A stretch of 64,000 nt of DNA from Fen-183 sp036504335 (GCA_036504335.1 DASXVJ010000001.1:124001-188000), one strand, 5' to 3'; counted from the first letter of the stretch, positions 1 through 9,396 are shown. The notes: generated by a model from the letters alone, not told the origin. Made by a program: numbers and translations.

Positions 1-2577
1 TCCTATACGTACTTCGGGCATTACGGGCTCGCCGCAACCGGCAAGCTGCTCGGCATCCACCCCGGGCTCCTCTTCAACCTCGGCATCGCGGGCGTCGCGA
101 GCCTCACGGCGTGCGGTGTCCTCGCGGCCGGCTCGGCGCTCGGCGGGCGTCTCCGGGCCGGAGCGGTCGCCGTGCTCCTCGCGATGTTCGCCGCGCCGCC
201 GTCGGGCGTGCGCGAGGCCTTCCTGCGGTGGAAGGCCGGCCAGCCGCTCGACTGGCATTACTTCTGGGCCACGTCGCGCGTGATCGGGCCGAACGGGATC
301 AGCGAGTACCCCCTGTGGACGTTCCTTTTCGCCGACCTCCACGCGCACGTTCTCGCGATGCCGTTCACGACCGCGTTCCTCGCGCTTCTTCTCGTCCTCG
401 CGACGCGCGACGCCGTCCCGACGCCGCGCGAGGAGGCCGCGACGATCGGCCTCCTCGGCGTCCTCCTCGCCGCCATCCAGATCACGAACGGGTGGGCCGT
501 GCCGACGTACGCCTGCGCGCTCGTCTTCGTCCCGCTCGCCGCGTACGTCGTGGCGCGCCCTGGCGGAGCCGCCGCGTCGATCCCCGGTTTCCTGCGCGCC
601 GCCGCGCTCCCCGTCGCGGGAGCGGCCGCGGTCGCGTACGTCCTCGCCCGCCCGTTCTGGGCGCACTTCACGCCCCCGCCGCGCAACTGGGGGCGCGAGG
701 TCGGGCCCTTCGCCTCGCCGTGGGACTTCTTCAACGTGTGGGCGTTCTTCCTCGCACTCCTCGTGCCGTTCGTGTTCACGGCCCTCCGGGAGGGCGATCC
801 GCCTCCCGGCCGCGCGGCGCGCGCTCTCCGCGGGATCCTCGCGGCCGCGCTTCCTCTCTCCCTTCTCTCGATCGCGCTGAAGCCCTGGCACCTCGACCAG
901 GCGCAGTCCATCCGCGGCTTCACGGCGCTCGCGTGCCTCGCTGCGGCGTGGGCGGCGGCGCGGCGAGGCGCCAGCCGCGAGATTCGCATCGCCTGCGCGC
1001 TCGCCGCGTTCGGGTTCCTCGTCCTCACGGGGTGCGAGGTCGTCTACGTGTGGGACCGGATGAACACGATCTTCAAGTTCCACCTCGAGGTGTGGTTCTT
1101 CTTCGCCGTGGCGGGCGCGGCCGCGTGGCGGCTCCTCCGGTCGGCCGGCGGGCCGCTCTGGAAATCCGCGGCCGCCATCGCGTTCGCGGCCGTCCTGTTC
1201 ACGACGGCGACGGCCGTGCCCGGCTATCTGCGCAACGGCCGCGAAGACTGGCCGCGGGCGACGCTCGACGGGACGGCCTACCTCGAGTCGAAGGCGCCGG
1301 GGGACCGCGGCGCGTACGAGTGGATCAACGCGAACGTGCGCGGCGTGCCCGTCGTCCTCGAGGCGCAGGGCGACGCGTACCAGGAGTTTTCGCGCTACTC
1401 GATGATGACGGGGCTGCCGACCGTCCTCGGATGGGAGTACCACACGTTCCAGCGGGGCCACAGCCAGCCCGAGATCGACCGCCGCAAGGCCGACGTGAAG
1501 GCGGCGTACACGGCGCTCGCGCCGGACGAGGTGGCGGCGGTCCTCCGGCGCTACCACGTCGCGCTCGTGGCCGTGGGGCCGCTCGAGAGAAAGACCTACG
1601 GCGCCGGGATCCTCGCGCGCTTCGGCGGCTTCTCGGACCTCCTGACGCCCGTCTACCGGAACCCCGAGGTGACCCTGTTCGCCGTGAAGGGCGCGTTCGC
1701 ACCCGGCGCCGCGACGCCGCCGCTCAAGGTCGAGGAGCTCCCGGCGCGCGCGGCGGGAGCCCCGGCGGCCGCGCCCGCGCAGCAGCCCGCCGGACAGGTC
1801 CGCCAGCCGCGCGGCCTCGCGTCGGACGCGAAGGGAAACGTCTACGTCGCCGACTTCGGCAACGTGCGCGTGCAGGCGCTCAAGCCCGACCTGTCGCCCC
1901 TCTTCTCGATCGGGGCCCTGGGCTCGGGGCCCGGCGAGTTCCGGGATCCCTGCGCCGTCGCCGTCGGCGCGAAGGGCGCACTTTACGTCGCGGACACGTG
2001 GAACGGGCGCATCCAGGTGTTCGACGAAAAGGGCGCGTACCAACGCGAGTTCTCCTCGGACTTCTTCGGGCCGCGCGGCGTCGCGGTGGACGCGACGGGC
2101 ACGGTCTTCGTGGCCGACACCGGCAACAGCCGCGTCGTGCGCTTCGACGCGGAGGGGCGCAAGGAAGCCGAGTGGGGGCGCGAGAAGGGCGCCGGCAAGC
2201 TCGCCGAGCCGCAGGGCCTCGCGCTGGGCAAGGACGGCCTCCTCTACGTCGCAGACAACGGCAACGGGCGCGTCGCGGTCTTCGCGAAGAACGGAACGTT
2301 CGTGCGCGCGTTCGACGTGGCGGGCTGGCGGCGCCAGGTGATGAGCGAGCCCTACCTCGCCGTCGACGCGTCGGGCCGCGTCTGGGTCTCGGTGCCGCTG
2401 GACGGCGAGGTCCGCGGCTACGCGCCCGACGGAAAGCTCGTCGCGACGGCCCGAGGGAAGGACCAGCCCGAGGGCCGGCGCTTCGAGCATCCGTCCGGCG
2501 TCGCGCTGCTTCCGGACGGCCGGCTCGCCGTCGCGGACTTCGAGGGCCACCTCGTCGTGATCTCGCTTCCGAAATGA
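1..2577 (+). CDS. DUF2298 (Chlor_Arch_YYY) membrane protein fused to NHL repeats, 5' truncated
   Basis: The reading frame is open from base 1, so the N-terminus lies outside the window; 858 residues are visible. The first ~550 residues are polytopic membrane protein with the hallmarks of DUF2298: FADLHAH near residue 112, DRMNTIF near 352, and a soluble end with VLGWEYH. The same motifs recur in the protein at 7312-9396. From about residue 599 onward there are six NHL-type repeats (pattern GxVYVADxxNxRV), which should form a six-bladed beta-propeller, probably outside the cell. DUF2298 proteins are thought to be GT-C-like glycosyltransferases, but no reaction is established, so the function is inferred. 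The stop overlaps the start of the next gene (ATGA). Confidence 0.85.
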   Translation, partial: SYTYFGHYGLAATGKLLGIHPGLLFNLGIAGVASLTACGVLAAGSALGGRLRAGAVAVLLAMFAAPPSGVREAFLRWKAGQPLDWHYFWATSRVIGPNGISEYPLWTFLFADLHAHVLAMPFTTAFLALLLVLATRDAVPTPREEAATIGLLGVLLAAIQITNGWAVPTYACALVFVPLAAYVVARPGGAAASIPGFLRAAALPVAGAAAVAYVLARPFWAHFTPPPRNWGREVGPFASPWDFFNVWAFFLALLVPFVFTALREGDPPPGRAARALRGILAAALPLSLLSIALKPWHLDQAQSIRGFTALACLAAAWAAARRGASREIRIACALAAFGFLVLTGCEVVYVWDRMNTIFKFHLEVWFFFAVAGAAAWRLLRSAGGPLWKSAAAIAFAAVLFTTATAVPGYLRNGREDWPRATLDGTAYLESKAPGDRGAYEWINANVRGVPVVLEAQGDAYQEFSRYSMMTGLPTVLGWEYHTFQRGHSQPEIDRRKADVKAAYTALAPDEVAAVLRRYHVALVAVGPLERKTYGAGILARFGGFSDLLTPVYRNPEVTLFAVKGAFAPGAATPPLKVEELPARAAGAPAAAPAQQPAGQVRQPRGLASDAKGNVYVADFGNVRVQALKPDLSPLFSIGALGSGPGEFRDPCAVAVGAKGALYVADTWNGRIQVFDEKGAYQREFSSDFFGPRGVAVDATGTVFVADTGNSRVVRFDAEGRKEAEWGREKGAGKLAEPQGLALGKDGLLYVADNGNGRVAVFAKNGTFVRAFDVAGWRRQVMSEPYLAVDASGRVWVSVPLDGEVRGYAPDGKLVATARGKDQPEGRRFEHPSGVALLPDGRLAVADFEGHLVVISLPK

Positions 2578-3599
2578 CCGAGGCGACCCGCACGGGTTTC
2601 TCGCCCGCGTGGTGGCTGCGGGGCTCGCACGCCCAGACGGTCTGGGGCCGGCTCGCCCGCTCCCGGCGGCAGGTGCCGCTCCGCCGGGAGGCGCTTGCGG
2701 CGCCCGACGGCGACACGCTGTTCCTCGATCACGCGGACGCCCCCGTCCCGGACGGCGCGCCGCCGCTCCTGATCCTCCATGGGCTCGAGGGAAGCTCGCA
2801 TTCCGTCTACGCGCAGGGCCTCCTCGCGCTCGGCCTCGCGGCCGGACTCCGGCCCTCGGTCCTGAACTTCCGCTTCTGCGCGCGCGATCTTCTCGACCTC
2901 TCGAAGACGCTCCCGAACGCGCGGCCGCGGCTCTACCACTCCGGCGAGACGACGGATTTCGACTTCGTCCTCCGGACGCTCGCCGCGCGCCACGGGCGGC
3001 CCGTCCTCGCGGCCGGCGTGTCGCTCGGCGGAAACGTCCTCCTCAAGTGGCTCGGCGAGCACCCCGGCGAGCGCCTCGTCGCCGCGGCGGCGACGCTTTC
3101 GGTCCCGTACGACCTCGCCGCCGGCGACCGCCACATGGCGTCCTTCCCGTCCGCGCTCTACGTGCGCGCGTTCGTGAAGACGCTCATGCCGAAAGCCGAG
3201 TCGATCGCGCGGCGCTTCCCCGAAGCCGCGGCCCGGATCGACCTTCCGCGCGCGGCGCGCGCCTGGACGTTCCGCGAGTTCGACGACGCGGCGACCGCGC
3301 CTCTGCACGGCTTCGAGGGCGCGGACGATTACTACGCCCGGTCGAGCTCGCTCCGCGTCCTCACCGCGATCACCGCGCCGACGCTCTGCCTCTCGGCGCT
3401 CGACGACCCGTTCGTGCCGCCGGAGTCCGTCGCCGCCGCGCGCGCGGCGGCTTCCCCCTCGGTGAGCTTCCACGTCACGGAACGCGGCGGCCACGCGGGC
3501 TGGGTGGCCGCCGATGGGCTCCGGCCCGTCTACTGGGGAGAAGCCGAGGCCATTTCCTTTCTCGCGCGGCGTTCCGGCGCGGTTAGTCTCGGCAGCTGA
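2574..3599 (+). CDS. YheT-family alpha/beta hydrolase
   Basis: This 341-residue protein has an alpha/beta-hydrolase fold. ILHGLEGSS near residue 66 forms the oxyanion region, the nucleophile elbow is GVSLGG with Ser150, the acid is in LDDPFVPP near residue 276, and the catalytic base is His307 in GGHAGW. The N-terminal WLRGSHAQTVWG is the signature of the YheT/UPF0017 family, whose members act as esterases on poorly defined lipid or ester substrates. The ATG overlaps the stop of the DUF2298-NHL gene by four bases and the permease gene follows with a one-base overlap, so the three are probably co-transcribed. The substrate is unknown. Confidence 0.88.
   Translation: MTEATRTGFSPAWWLRGSHAQTVWGRLARSRRQVPLRREALAAPDGDTLFLDHADAPVPDGAPPLLILHGLEGSSHSVYAQGLLALGLAAGLRPSVLNFRFCARDLLDLSKTLPNARPRLYHSGETTDFDFVLRTLAARHGRPVLAAGVSLGGNVLLKWLGEHPGERLVAAAATLSVPYDLAAGDRHMASFPSALYVRAFVKTLMPKAESIARRFPEAAARIDLPRAARAWTFREFDDAATAPLHGFEGADDYYARSSSLRVLTAITAPTLCLSALDDPFVPPESVAAARAAASPSVSFHVTERGGHAGWVAADGLRPVYWGEAEAISFLARRSGAVSLGS
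3584..3589 (+). promoter_or_regulatory. candidate -10 hexamer TAGTCT
   Basis: TAGTCT lies 9 bases before the ATG of the permease gene and inside the end of the hydrolase gene. It fits the TANNNT-close-to-start pattern seen at many genes here. A random match is possible, so this is inference. Confidence 0.3.
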
Positions 3600-4840
3600 T
3601 GCAGGCCGCCGACCTCGGGCCCGTCCCCGACGCCGAGAAGACGCAGTCGCCCGTCGACCTTTTCCTCATCATCGCGGGCGCGAACCTCGTCGCGACGACG
3701 CTCCAGACGGGCGCGAGCCTCGCGCCCGCGTTCGGCCTCGGGCAGGCCGCTCTCCTCGCGGGGGGCGGCATCGTCCTCGGCACGGCGCTCGTCGCCGCGC
3801 TCACGCCCCTCGGGCCGCGCCTCGGCGTCCCGTCCGTCATCGCGTGCCGCGCGGCGCTCGGCCTGCGCGGCGGCGCGCTCGTCTCGCTCATCCTCTACGT
3901 CACGAACTTCGCGTGGATCGCCGTGAACAACGTGATCGCGGCCTCCGCGTGCGCCCGGGTCTTCGGCGGACCCGCGAGCGTCCGGTACTGGGCGTTCGGG
4001 CTCGGCCTCCTCGCGACGGCCGTCGTCGCGGGCGGGCCGCGGGCCGTCCGCCACGCGGACCGCCTCGCGGTGCCGCTCCTGCTCGTCGTCGGCGGCGTCC
4101 TGACCTTCGCGTTCTGGCGGCTCCCCGCGGCCGCCACGGCCGCGCCCGGGAACGGGTCGATGACGGCGGTGCGCGGCCTCGACGTCGTGATCGGATACCA
4201 GGTCTCGTGGCTCCTCGTCTTCGGGGACTACCCGCGCTACACGCGCTCGCCGGGGAAGGCCGCGGCGGCCGTCTTCCTCGGGCTCGCGGCGACGAGCCTC
4301 TGGTTCGTGCCGCTCGGCTTCGTCGCGGCGCGCGCGGCGGGCTCGACGAACCCCGGCGCGATGATCGCGGCCGCGGGCTTCGGCGGGCTCGGGGCTCTCC
4401 TCCTCGCCCTCGCGACGCTCACGACGAACTTCGTCAACATCTACATGTCGGCGCTCGCGTGGAAGAGCCTCGTCCCGGCCGCGAAGGACCGCGCGTCCGT
4501 CTGGACGATCGGCGCCGTCGGGGCGCTCCTTTCGCTCTTCTCGGGCTGGCTCGAGCGGTACGCGGACTTCATGCTCCTCCTCGGCGGCCTTCTCGTGCCG
4601 GTCGGCGGCGTCCTCCTCGCGCACTTCTTCCTGACCCGAAAGCCCGTCACGGTGTCGGATCTCTACGACGAGACCGGGCCGGCGAGCCGCCACGGCGGCT
4701 TCGCGATCCCGGGAATGTGCGGCTGGGCCGCCGGCGCGGCCGCGTACTTCCTCGCCGGGGCGACGGGCGGAACGCTGCCCGCGCTGGCCACGGCTCTCGT
4801 CGTGACGTGGGGGCTCGAGCGCGTTCTCCGCGCCGCCTGA
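3599..4840 (+). CDS. NCS1-family (CodB-like) cytosine/purine/thiamine-precursor permease
   Basis: The 413-residue protein has about twelve hydrophobic segments and begins with a soluble stretch ending in SPVDLFLIIAGANLVATT, a typical NCS1 transporter opening. Segments such as NFAWIAVNNVIAA and LTTNFVNIYMS match the substrate-pathway helices of CodB-like and CytX-like permeases. It should be an inner-membrane symporter for a nucleobase or a hydroxymethylpyrimidine-type compound; the exact ligand cannot be read from sequence. The start ATG overlaps the upstream stop (TGATG). dinB follows after 19 bases, and no thiamine or pyrimidine gene is adjacent. Confidence 0.8.
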   Translation: MQAADLGPVPDAEKTQSPVDLFLIIAGANLVATTLQTGASLAPAFGLGQAALLAGGGIVLGTALVAALTPLGPRLGVPSVIACRAALGLRGGALVSLILYVTNFAWIAVNNVIAASACARVFGGPASVRYWAFGLGLLATAVVAGGPRAVRHADRLAVPLLLVVGGVLTFAFWRLPAAATAAPGNGSMTAVRGLDVVIGYQVSWLLVFGDYPRYTRSPGKAAAAVFLGLAATSLWFVPLGFVAARAAGSTNPGAMIAAAGFGGLGALLLALATLTTNFVNIYMSALAWKSLVPAAKDRASVWTIGAVGALLSLFSGWLERYADFMLLLGGLLVPVGGVLLAHFFLTRKPVTVSDLYDETGPASRHGGFAIPGMCGWAAGAAAYFLAGATGGTLPALATALVVTWGLERVLRAA

Positions 4841-4846
4841 GCGGCG

Positions 4847-4852
4847 CAGAAT
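4847..4852 (+). promoter_or_regulatory. candidate -10 hexamer CAGAAT for dinB
   Basis: CAGAAT sits 7 bases before the GTG start of dinB, in the 19-base gap after the permease stop. With a start site about 7 bases downstream the mRNA would begin at the GTG (leaderless). No LexA-like box was recognised here. Confidence 0.35.
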
Positions 4853-4859
4853 CGGCCGC

Positions 4860-5942
4860 GTGGCCGCGCCTCCCCGCCGCATCCTCCACCTCGACATGGA
4901 CGCCTTCTACACGTCCGTCGAGCAGCGGGACGACGCCTCTCTCCGGGGAAGGCCTGTGGCGGTGGGAGGGGACCCGAAGGGCCGGGGCGTCGTCGCGGCC
5001 GCGAGCTACGAGGCGCGGAAGTTCGGCGTCCGTTCGGCGATCCCGATGGCCCGCGCCGTGCGTCTGTGTCCTACGCTCGTGATCGTCAAGCCCGACTTCC
5101 GGAAGTACTCCGCCGTGTCGAAGGAGATCTTCGCCCTCTACCGCGCGGTGACGCCGCTCGTCGAGCCCCTCTCCCTCGACGAGGCCTACCTCGACGTCAC
5201 CGAGAACGCGTGGGGCGAGCCGCTCGGGATGCAGGTCGCGAGGCGCCTCAAGGCGCAGGTGAGGGAGGCGACGCGCCTGACGGTCTCGGCCGGCGTCGCG
5301 CCGAACAAGTTCCTCGCGAAGATCGCCTCGGGATGGAAGAAGCCCGACGGGCTGACCGTGATCGCGCCGGAGCGCATGGAGGCCTTCCTCGCGAAGCTTC
5401 CCGTGGACGCCCTCTGGGGCGTCGGGCCGAAGACGGCCGAGCGGCTGCGGGCGATCGGCTGCGCGAAGCTCGTGGACGTGCGCGCCGCGGACGCCGCCGC
5501 GCTTCGCCGCGTCGTCGGGAGCTGGGCGGAGTCGCTCGTCCGCCTCGCGCACGGAGACGACGCCCGCCCGGTCGTTCCCGACCGCACCCGGAAGTCCGTC
5601 AGCACGGAGGACACGTTCCGCGAGGACCTGACCGACACGCGCGAGATGCGGACGATCGTCGAGTCGATGGCGCGGCACGACGCTTCGTTCCTCGCCGAGA
5701 AGCGGCTCCTCGCGCGCACCGTCACGCTCAAGGTTCGCTATGCGGACTTCACGACCGTGACGCGCAGCGACAGCGCGCGGCCGACGCGCGACGCCGACGA
5801 GCTCGCGGCGCGCGCGGCGGCGCTGCTCGACCGGACGGAGGCGGGCGCCCGGCCCGTCCGCCTCCTCGGGGTCGGCGTCCACGGCCTCGTGTCGCCCGGC
5901 GCTCCCGGGCCGGACGGCCAGCTGCCGCTCTGGACCGACTAG
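4860..5942 (+). CDS. dinB: DNA polymerase IV (Y-family)
   Basis: The 360-residue protein carries the Y-family catalytic acids: Asp12 in HLDMDAFY, and Asp107/Glu108 in SLDEAYLDV. GVAPNKFLAKIAS and the helix-hairpin-helix region GVGPKTAERL follow, then a little-finger domain after residue ~240. It is a translesion polymerase that extends past lesions and mispaired ends. GTG is the start because the conserved N-terminus begins immediately after it. The C-terminus lacks an obvious QxxLF-type clamp motif but ends GQLPLW, which resembles a beta-clamp binding peptide. Its last four bases overlap the convergent oxidoreductase gene. Confidence 0.95.
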   Translation: MAAPPRRILHLDMDAFYTSVEQRDDASLRGRPVAVGGDPKGRGVVAAASYEARKFGVRSAIPMARAVRLCPTLVIVKPDFRKYSAVSKEIFALYRAVTPLVEPLSLDEAYLDVTENAWGEPLGMQVARRLKAQVREATRLTVSAGVAPNKFLAKIASGWKKPDGLTVIAPERMEAFLAKLPVDALWGVGPKTAERLRAIGCAKLVDVRAADAAALRRVVGSWAESLVRLAHGDDARPVVPDRTRKSVSTEDTFREDLTDTREMRTIVESMARHDASFLAEKRLLARTVTLKVRYADFTTVTRSDSARPTRDADELAARAAALLDRTEAGARPVRLLGVGVHGLVSPGAPGPDGQLPLWTD

Positions 5943-7258
5943 CCCCGCAGCTTCTTCAGGATGGCGTCCGCCGCGTCGCGCCCGATGCGCACGGCGTAGT
6001 TCTGGCCGCGGTCCTCCGGGTAGATCTGCGCCATGCACGCGGACCACAGGCCCGGCACGGGCGTCTCGAGCGGCGGCAGGAGCTTCGAGTAGCCCGGCAC
6101 GACGATCGGCTGCGCGTACTCGGCGCGCCCGATCTGCTTCTTCAGGATCCAGCTTTCGTCGAACGCCGGGTTGATGCGCTTGAGCGCGGGGAGGTACTCG
6201 GCCCAGAGAGCCGCGTCCGGGCTCCTCCACTTCGGGTCGTCGGGCAGGACGTAGTTCGAGATGTAGACGACGTGCCGGCCGCCGTACTCTTCCCTCGGGA
6301 TGAAGTTCGTGTGCTCGATGACGCCGCCGAACGGCATCGACGCGTCCCCGACGTTCAGCCAGTAGTAGGGCGACAGCGAGCGGTCGAGCTCGAGGATCGG
6401 ACAGAGCGCGTGGCAGTACGAGATCGCGCTCCACGCCTTCCGCACGTCCTCCGGGAGGTCGGGGGCGAGCCGGAGGAGCTCGGGGATCGCGACCGTCGAG
6501 AGGACGAGGTCGAACGTCTCCGTCCCGCCCGCGAACTCCACGTCGAACCCGCCGCCGGCCTTCCGGACGATCTTCACGGGCCGCGACGTGCGGACGTCGC
6601 CGCCGCGCGCCTTGACGCGCGCGAGCACGGCGGCGACGCCGCGCCCGAACGAGCCCCTCAGGTACCCGAGGCGTTCGCCGAGCCCGGTCTTGTCGCGCGA
6701 GCGCGTGCGCAGCGCGATCTTTCCCCAGAGCCACACGAGCCCGACGTCCTCGGCGCGGCGGCCGTATTTCTGGAAGAGCAGCGGGCCCCAGACCGCGTCG
6801 AGGGCGCGCGCGTACCCGCTCCGGCGCATCCAGGCGACCGCCGTTTCGCCTTCGAGGCTCCGCCAGTCCGTGCTCTGCCGGAGCTTCAGCGTCGAGAGGA
6901 CGAACTCGAGCCGCCCGAGGATCCCGAGCGGCGAGAAGGAGAGAAGCGACGCGGGCGTGCCGAAGTCCCACAGCTTCCCGCCCGAGAAGAACCCCATCCG
7001 GGACTTGAGCCACTGGAGGTCGCCGCCGAGGCCGAACTCCTCGGCGAAGGACACATAGTCGACGTCGCTCGTGAAGAGGTGGTGGTAGTAGCGCTCGAGG
7101 GCCGTGCCGCCGACCTCCACGACACCCACGAGGCCGCCGGCCTCGGGGAACTTCTCGAAGACCGTCACGGGGAGGCCCGCACCGAGCAGGCGGTCCGCCG
7201 CGACGAGCCCCGCGAGGCCTCCGCCGATCACGGCGACACGTGGAGAGGCGGCACTCAC
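5939..7258 (-). CDS. NAD(P)/FAD-dependent oxidoreductase (amine oxidase / HemY-like fold)
   Basis: This 439-residue flavoprotein starts with the dinucleotide-binding motif AVIGGGLAGL at residues 9-18. FEKFPEAGGLVG, which binds the FAD ribose, and a C-terminal GLWSACMAQIYPEDRGQN that closes the flavin site follow. Overall it resembles protoporphyrinogen-oxidase-like and phytoene-desaturase-like amine oxidases. Such genes often occur with lipid-linked sugar or polyprenyl genes. Here it is divergent from a DUF2298/Agl23/glycosyltransferase operon, so a role in modifying a lipid or sugar carrier is possible but unproven. The start is GTG, preceded by TAGACT at 6 bases. Confidence 0.82.
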   Translation of the reverse strand: MSAASPRVAVIGGGLAGLVAADRLLGAGLPVTVFEKFPEAGGLVGVVEVGGTALERYYHHLFTSDVDYVSFAEEFGLGGDLQWLKSRMGFFSGGKLWDFGTPASLLSFSPLGILGRLEFVLSTLKLRQSTDWRSLEGETAVAWMRRSGYARALDAVWGPLLFQKYGRRAEDVGLVWLWGKIALRTRSRDKTGLGERLGYLRGSFGRGVAAVLARVKARGGDVRTSRPVKIVRKAGGGFDVEFAGGTETFDLVLSTVAIPELLRLAPDLPEDVRKAWSAISYCHALCPILELDRSLSPYYWLNVGDASMPFGGVIEHTNFIPREEYGGRHVVYISNYVLPDDPKWRSPDAALWAEYLPALKRINPAFDESWILKKQIGRAEYAQPIVVPGYSKLLPPLETPVPGLWSACMAQIYPEDRGQNYAVRIGRDAADAILKKLRG

Positions 7259-7264
7259 GGGTCC

Positions 7265-7270
7265 AGTCTA
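7265..7270 (-). promoter_or_regulatory. candidate -10 TAGACT for the FAD oxidoreductase gene
   Basis: On the minus strand TAGACT is followed by six bases and then the GTG start at 7258, the spacing expected when transcription starts on the first base of the start codon. It faces a similar element for the divergent gene at 7312. Confidence 0.45.
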
Positions 7271-7299
7271 GCCCGGCGCGGACCGCGCTTTGTGTTACC

Positions 7300-7305
7300 T
7301 TGAAT
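7300..7305 (+). promoter_or_regulatory. candidate -10 TTGAAT for the 7312 operon
   Basis: TTGAAT (overlapping TACCTT, which begins 4 bases earlier) ends 6 bases before the GTG start at 7312. The 53-base divergent gap leaves no space for a usual 5' leader. Which hexamer is used cannot be decided by eye. Confidence 0.4.
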
Positions 7306-7311
7306 CGTTCC

Positions 7312-9396
7312 GTGACGGCCCTGTCCGCGTTCCTCTTCGCCTCGGTCCTTCTCCTGGCGAGCGCGTCGGGAATGGCCCTGCTCGCCCGCCTGTTCCGGGA
7401 CGACGCGGCGGACGACGCGGCCGCCGAGAGCGTCTTTGCGTTTTCTCTCCCCGTCGGCCTCGTGGCGGCCGCCCTGCCCGGCTGGCTCGTCTCGGGGTTC
7501 CTGCCGGCCACGCCGATCCGGTCCCTCGCGCTGCCGCTCGCGGGCCTCGCGCTCGCGGCGCTGCTCCTCTGGGGCGGGCGGGACCTCGCGGGAGTTCTCG
7601 CGCGCGGCCGCGCGCTCGTCCCTGCGGCTGTCCTCTTCCTCGCGGTCTTCGCCGTTTTCCTCTGGCTCCGGGCGACGTACGGCGAGATCCGCCAGACCGA
7701 GAAGCCGATGGACTTCGCCGTCCTTTCCGGCCTCATGGCGACGCCGCGCCTGCCGTTCCCGGACCCGTGGCTTTCCGGCTCGCGCTTCCCGTACTACCAC
7801 TTCGGGACGTACCTCTTCGCGCTGCCGGCGCGCGCGGCGCGCGTCCCGTCGGAGTACGCGTACAACCTGATCGCGGCGCTTCTGCCCGCGATCGCCGCCC
7901 TCGCGGCCTACGGGGCCGTCCGGACGCGCGGGGGCGGGCGGCGCCTCGCGCTCCTCGCGGGCTCCGTCCTCGTCCTCGGCGGAACGTTCGACGGCGCGCG
8001 GCAGGCCCTCGGCGACAAGCCGCTCCAGGACCTCGACTGGTGGGCCTCCTCGCGGCGCGTCGCGAACGCGATCACGGAATGGCCGCTCTTCACGTTCCGT
8101 CTCGGGGACCTCCACCCGCACGCCGTCACGTTCCCGTTCTTCCTCGCGTTCGCGGGCCTCGCCGGCAGGGTGGGGACGGCCTCGGGCACGCTCCTCGACG
8201 GCGTCCTCCTCGCCGCCGTCCTCTCGGCGAACCCCTGGGACCTACCCGCGTGCCTTCTCGTCCTCGCCGCCGGCAACCTCGCCGCGCGCCCGTTCCGCCC
8301 GGCCGTCATCCGGAGCGTCTTCTCGGCCCTTCTCGCCGTCCCGTTCCTCCTGCCGTTCCTCCGGTCGCCGCGGCCGGCGCTGCACGGCCTGACGTTCTGG
8401 AAGGAAGCGACGACCGCGGGAGAGGCGTTCCTCCACTTCGGCGTCCTCGCCGTCGTCCCCGCGCTCGCGTTCGGCGTCGCGCTCGTGCGCTCGCAGTCCC
8501 GCGAGGACCGCGCTCTCGTCGCGGCCACGGCGTTTCCCGCGCTCGGCCTCGCGCTCGCCGTCCTCACGAAGCGGCCCGTGTTCGGCCTCGCGGCGGGACT
8601 CGCCGCGGGGGTCCTCTGGCTGCTCTTCCGGGAGCCCGCCGCGGACGAGGCGCCCGCCCCGACGGGCGCGCTCCGGGCGGGGTTCCTCTACGCGGCCGCG
8701 GGCGCCGTGCTTGCCTCCGTGCCCGACGTCGTCCTCGTCTCGGACTCGTACGGCGACCAGATGCGCCGGATGAACACCGTCTTCAAGACGTTCATGGGAG
8801 CGTGGCCGCTCCTCGTGATCGGCGGCGCTCTCCTCCTGCCGCTCGCGCTTTCGACGCGCCGCGCCCGCACCTTCATTCGCGCGGCCCTCCTCGTCACGGC
8901 CGGCGGCCTCCTCGCCCACCCGCTCGCCGCCGCCGTCCTCCGGTGGAAGTGGACGGGCCCGGTCGACGGGCTGAACGGCCTCGCCTGGATGGCGCGCGAG
9001 GCGCCCGGAGACCTCGCGGCCGTCGAGTGGCTGCGCACGCACGCCCTCGAGGGCGCCGTCCTCGCGGAGGCGACGGGCAACGCGTACTCGGACTACAGCC
9101 GCATCGGCGGCGCGTCCGGCCTGCCGATCGTCCTCGGCTGGGACAACCACGAGGGCCTCTGGCGCGGCGGCAGCGCGGGCTCCGAGCTCGAGGGCCGCCG
9201 CCGGGACCTGCGGCTCCTCTACACCTCCGAGGACGCCGACGCCGTGTTCGCGACGCTCCACCGCTACAACGTCCGTTACGTCGTGGTCGGGTCGTTCGAG
9301 AAGAAGGACTTCGGCGTGAGCGCCTTTCCGCTTCGCGCGAACTTCCGGCGCGCCTTCGAAACGAAGGGCACCGCCGTCTACGAGATCCTGAAATGA
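7312..9396 (+). CDS. DUF2298 (Chlor_Arch_YYY) polytopic membrane protein
   Basis: This 694-residue protein has many membrane helices and a short soluble C-terminal domain. It shares motifs with the truncated protein at the window start: YYHFGTYLFA, EWPLFTFRLGDLHPH near residue 268, RMNTVFK near 487, and VLGWDNHEGLW near 610. It lacks the NHL propeller. DUF2298 proteins of Archaea and Chloroflexi are predicted GT-C-type enzymes of the membrane, without proven chemistry. GTG at 7312 is chosen because the first helix follows directly and a -10-like element precedes it; an in-frame upstream ATG at 7240 would run into the divergent gene. It overlaps the Agl23 gene by ATGA. Confidence 0.85.
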   Translation: MTALSAFLFASVLLLASASGMALLARLFRDDAADDAAAESVFAFSLPVGLVAAALPGWLVSGFLPATPIRSLALPLAGLALAALLLWGGRDLAGVLARGRALVPAAVLFLAVFAVFLWLRATYGEIRQTEKPMDFAVLSGLMATPRLPFPDPWLSGSRFPYYHFGTYLFALPARAARVPSEYAYNLIAALLPAIAALAAYGAVRTRGGGRRLALLAGSVLVLGGTFDGARQALGDKPLQDLDWWASSRRVANAITEWPLFTFRLGDLHPHAVTFPFFLAFAGLAGRVGTASGTLLDGVLLAAVLSANPWDLPACLLVLAAGNLAARPFRPAVIRSVFSALLAVPFLLPFLRSPRPALHGLTFWKEATTAGEAFLHFGVLAVVPALAFGVALVRSQSREDRALVAATAFPALGLALAVLTKRPVFGLAAGLAAGVLWLLFREPAADEAPAPTGALRAGFLYAAAGAVLASVPDVVLVSDSYGDQMRRMNTVFKTFMGAWPLLVIGGALLLPLALSTRRARTFIRAALLVTAGGLLAHPLAAAVLRWKWTGPVDGLNGLAWMAREAPGDLAAVEWLRTHALEGAVLAEATGNAYSDYSRIGGASGLPIVLGWDNHEGLWRGGSAGSELEGRRRDLRLLYTSEDADAVFATLHRYNVRYVVVGSFEKKDFGVSAFPLRANFRRAFETKGTAVYEILK

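Noticed and set aside
4647..7736. Very long minus-strand open frame antisense to dinB and running through the oxidoreductase
   Set aside because: It is Arg/Pro/Ala-rich with no domain, and overlaps two well-identified genes. Long shadow frames are expected at this GC content.
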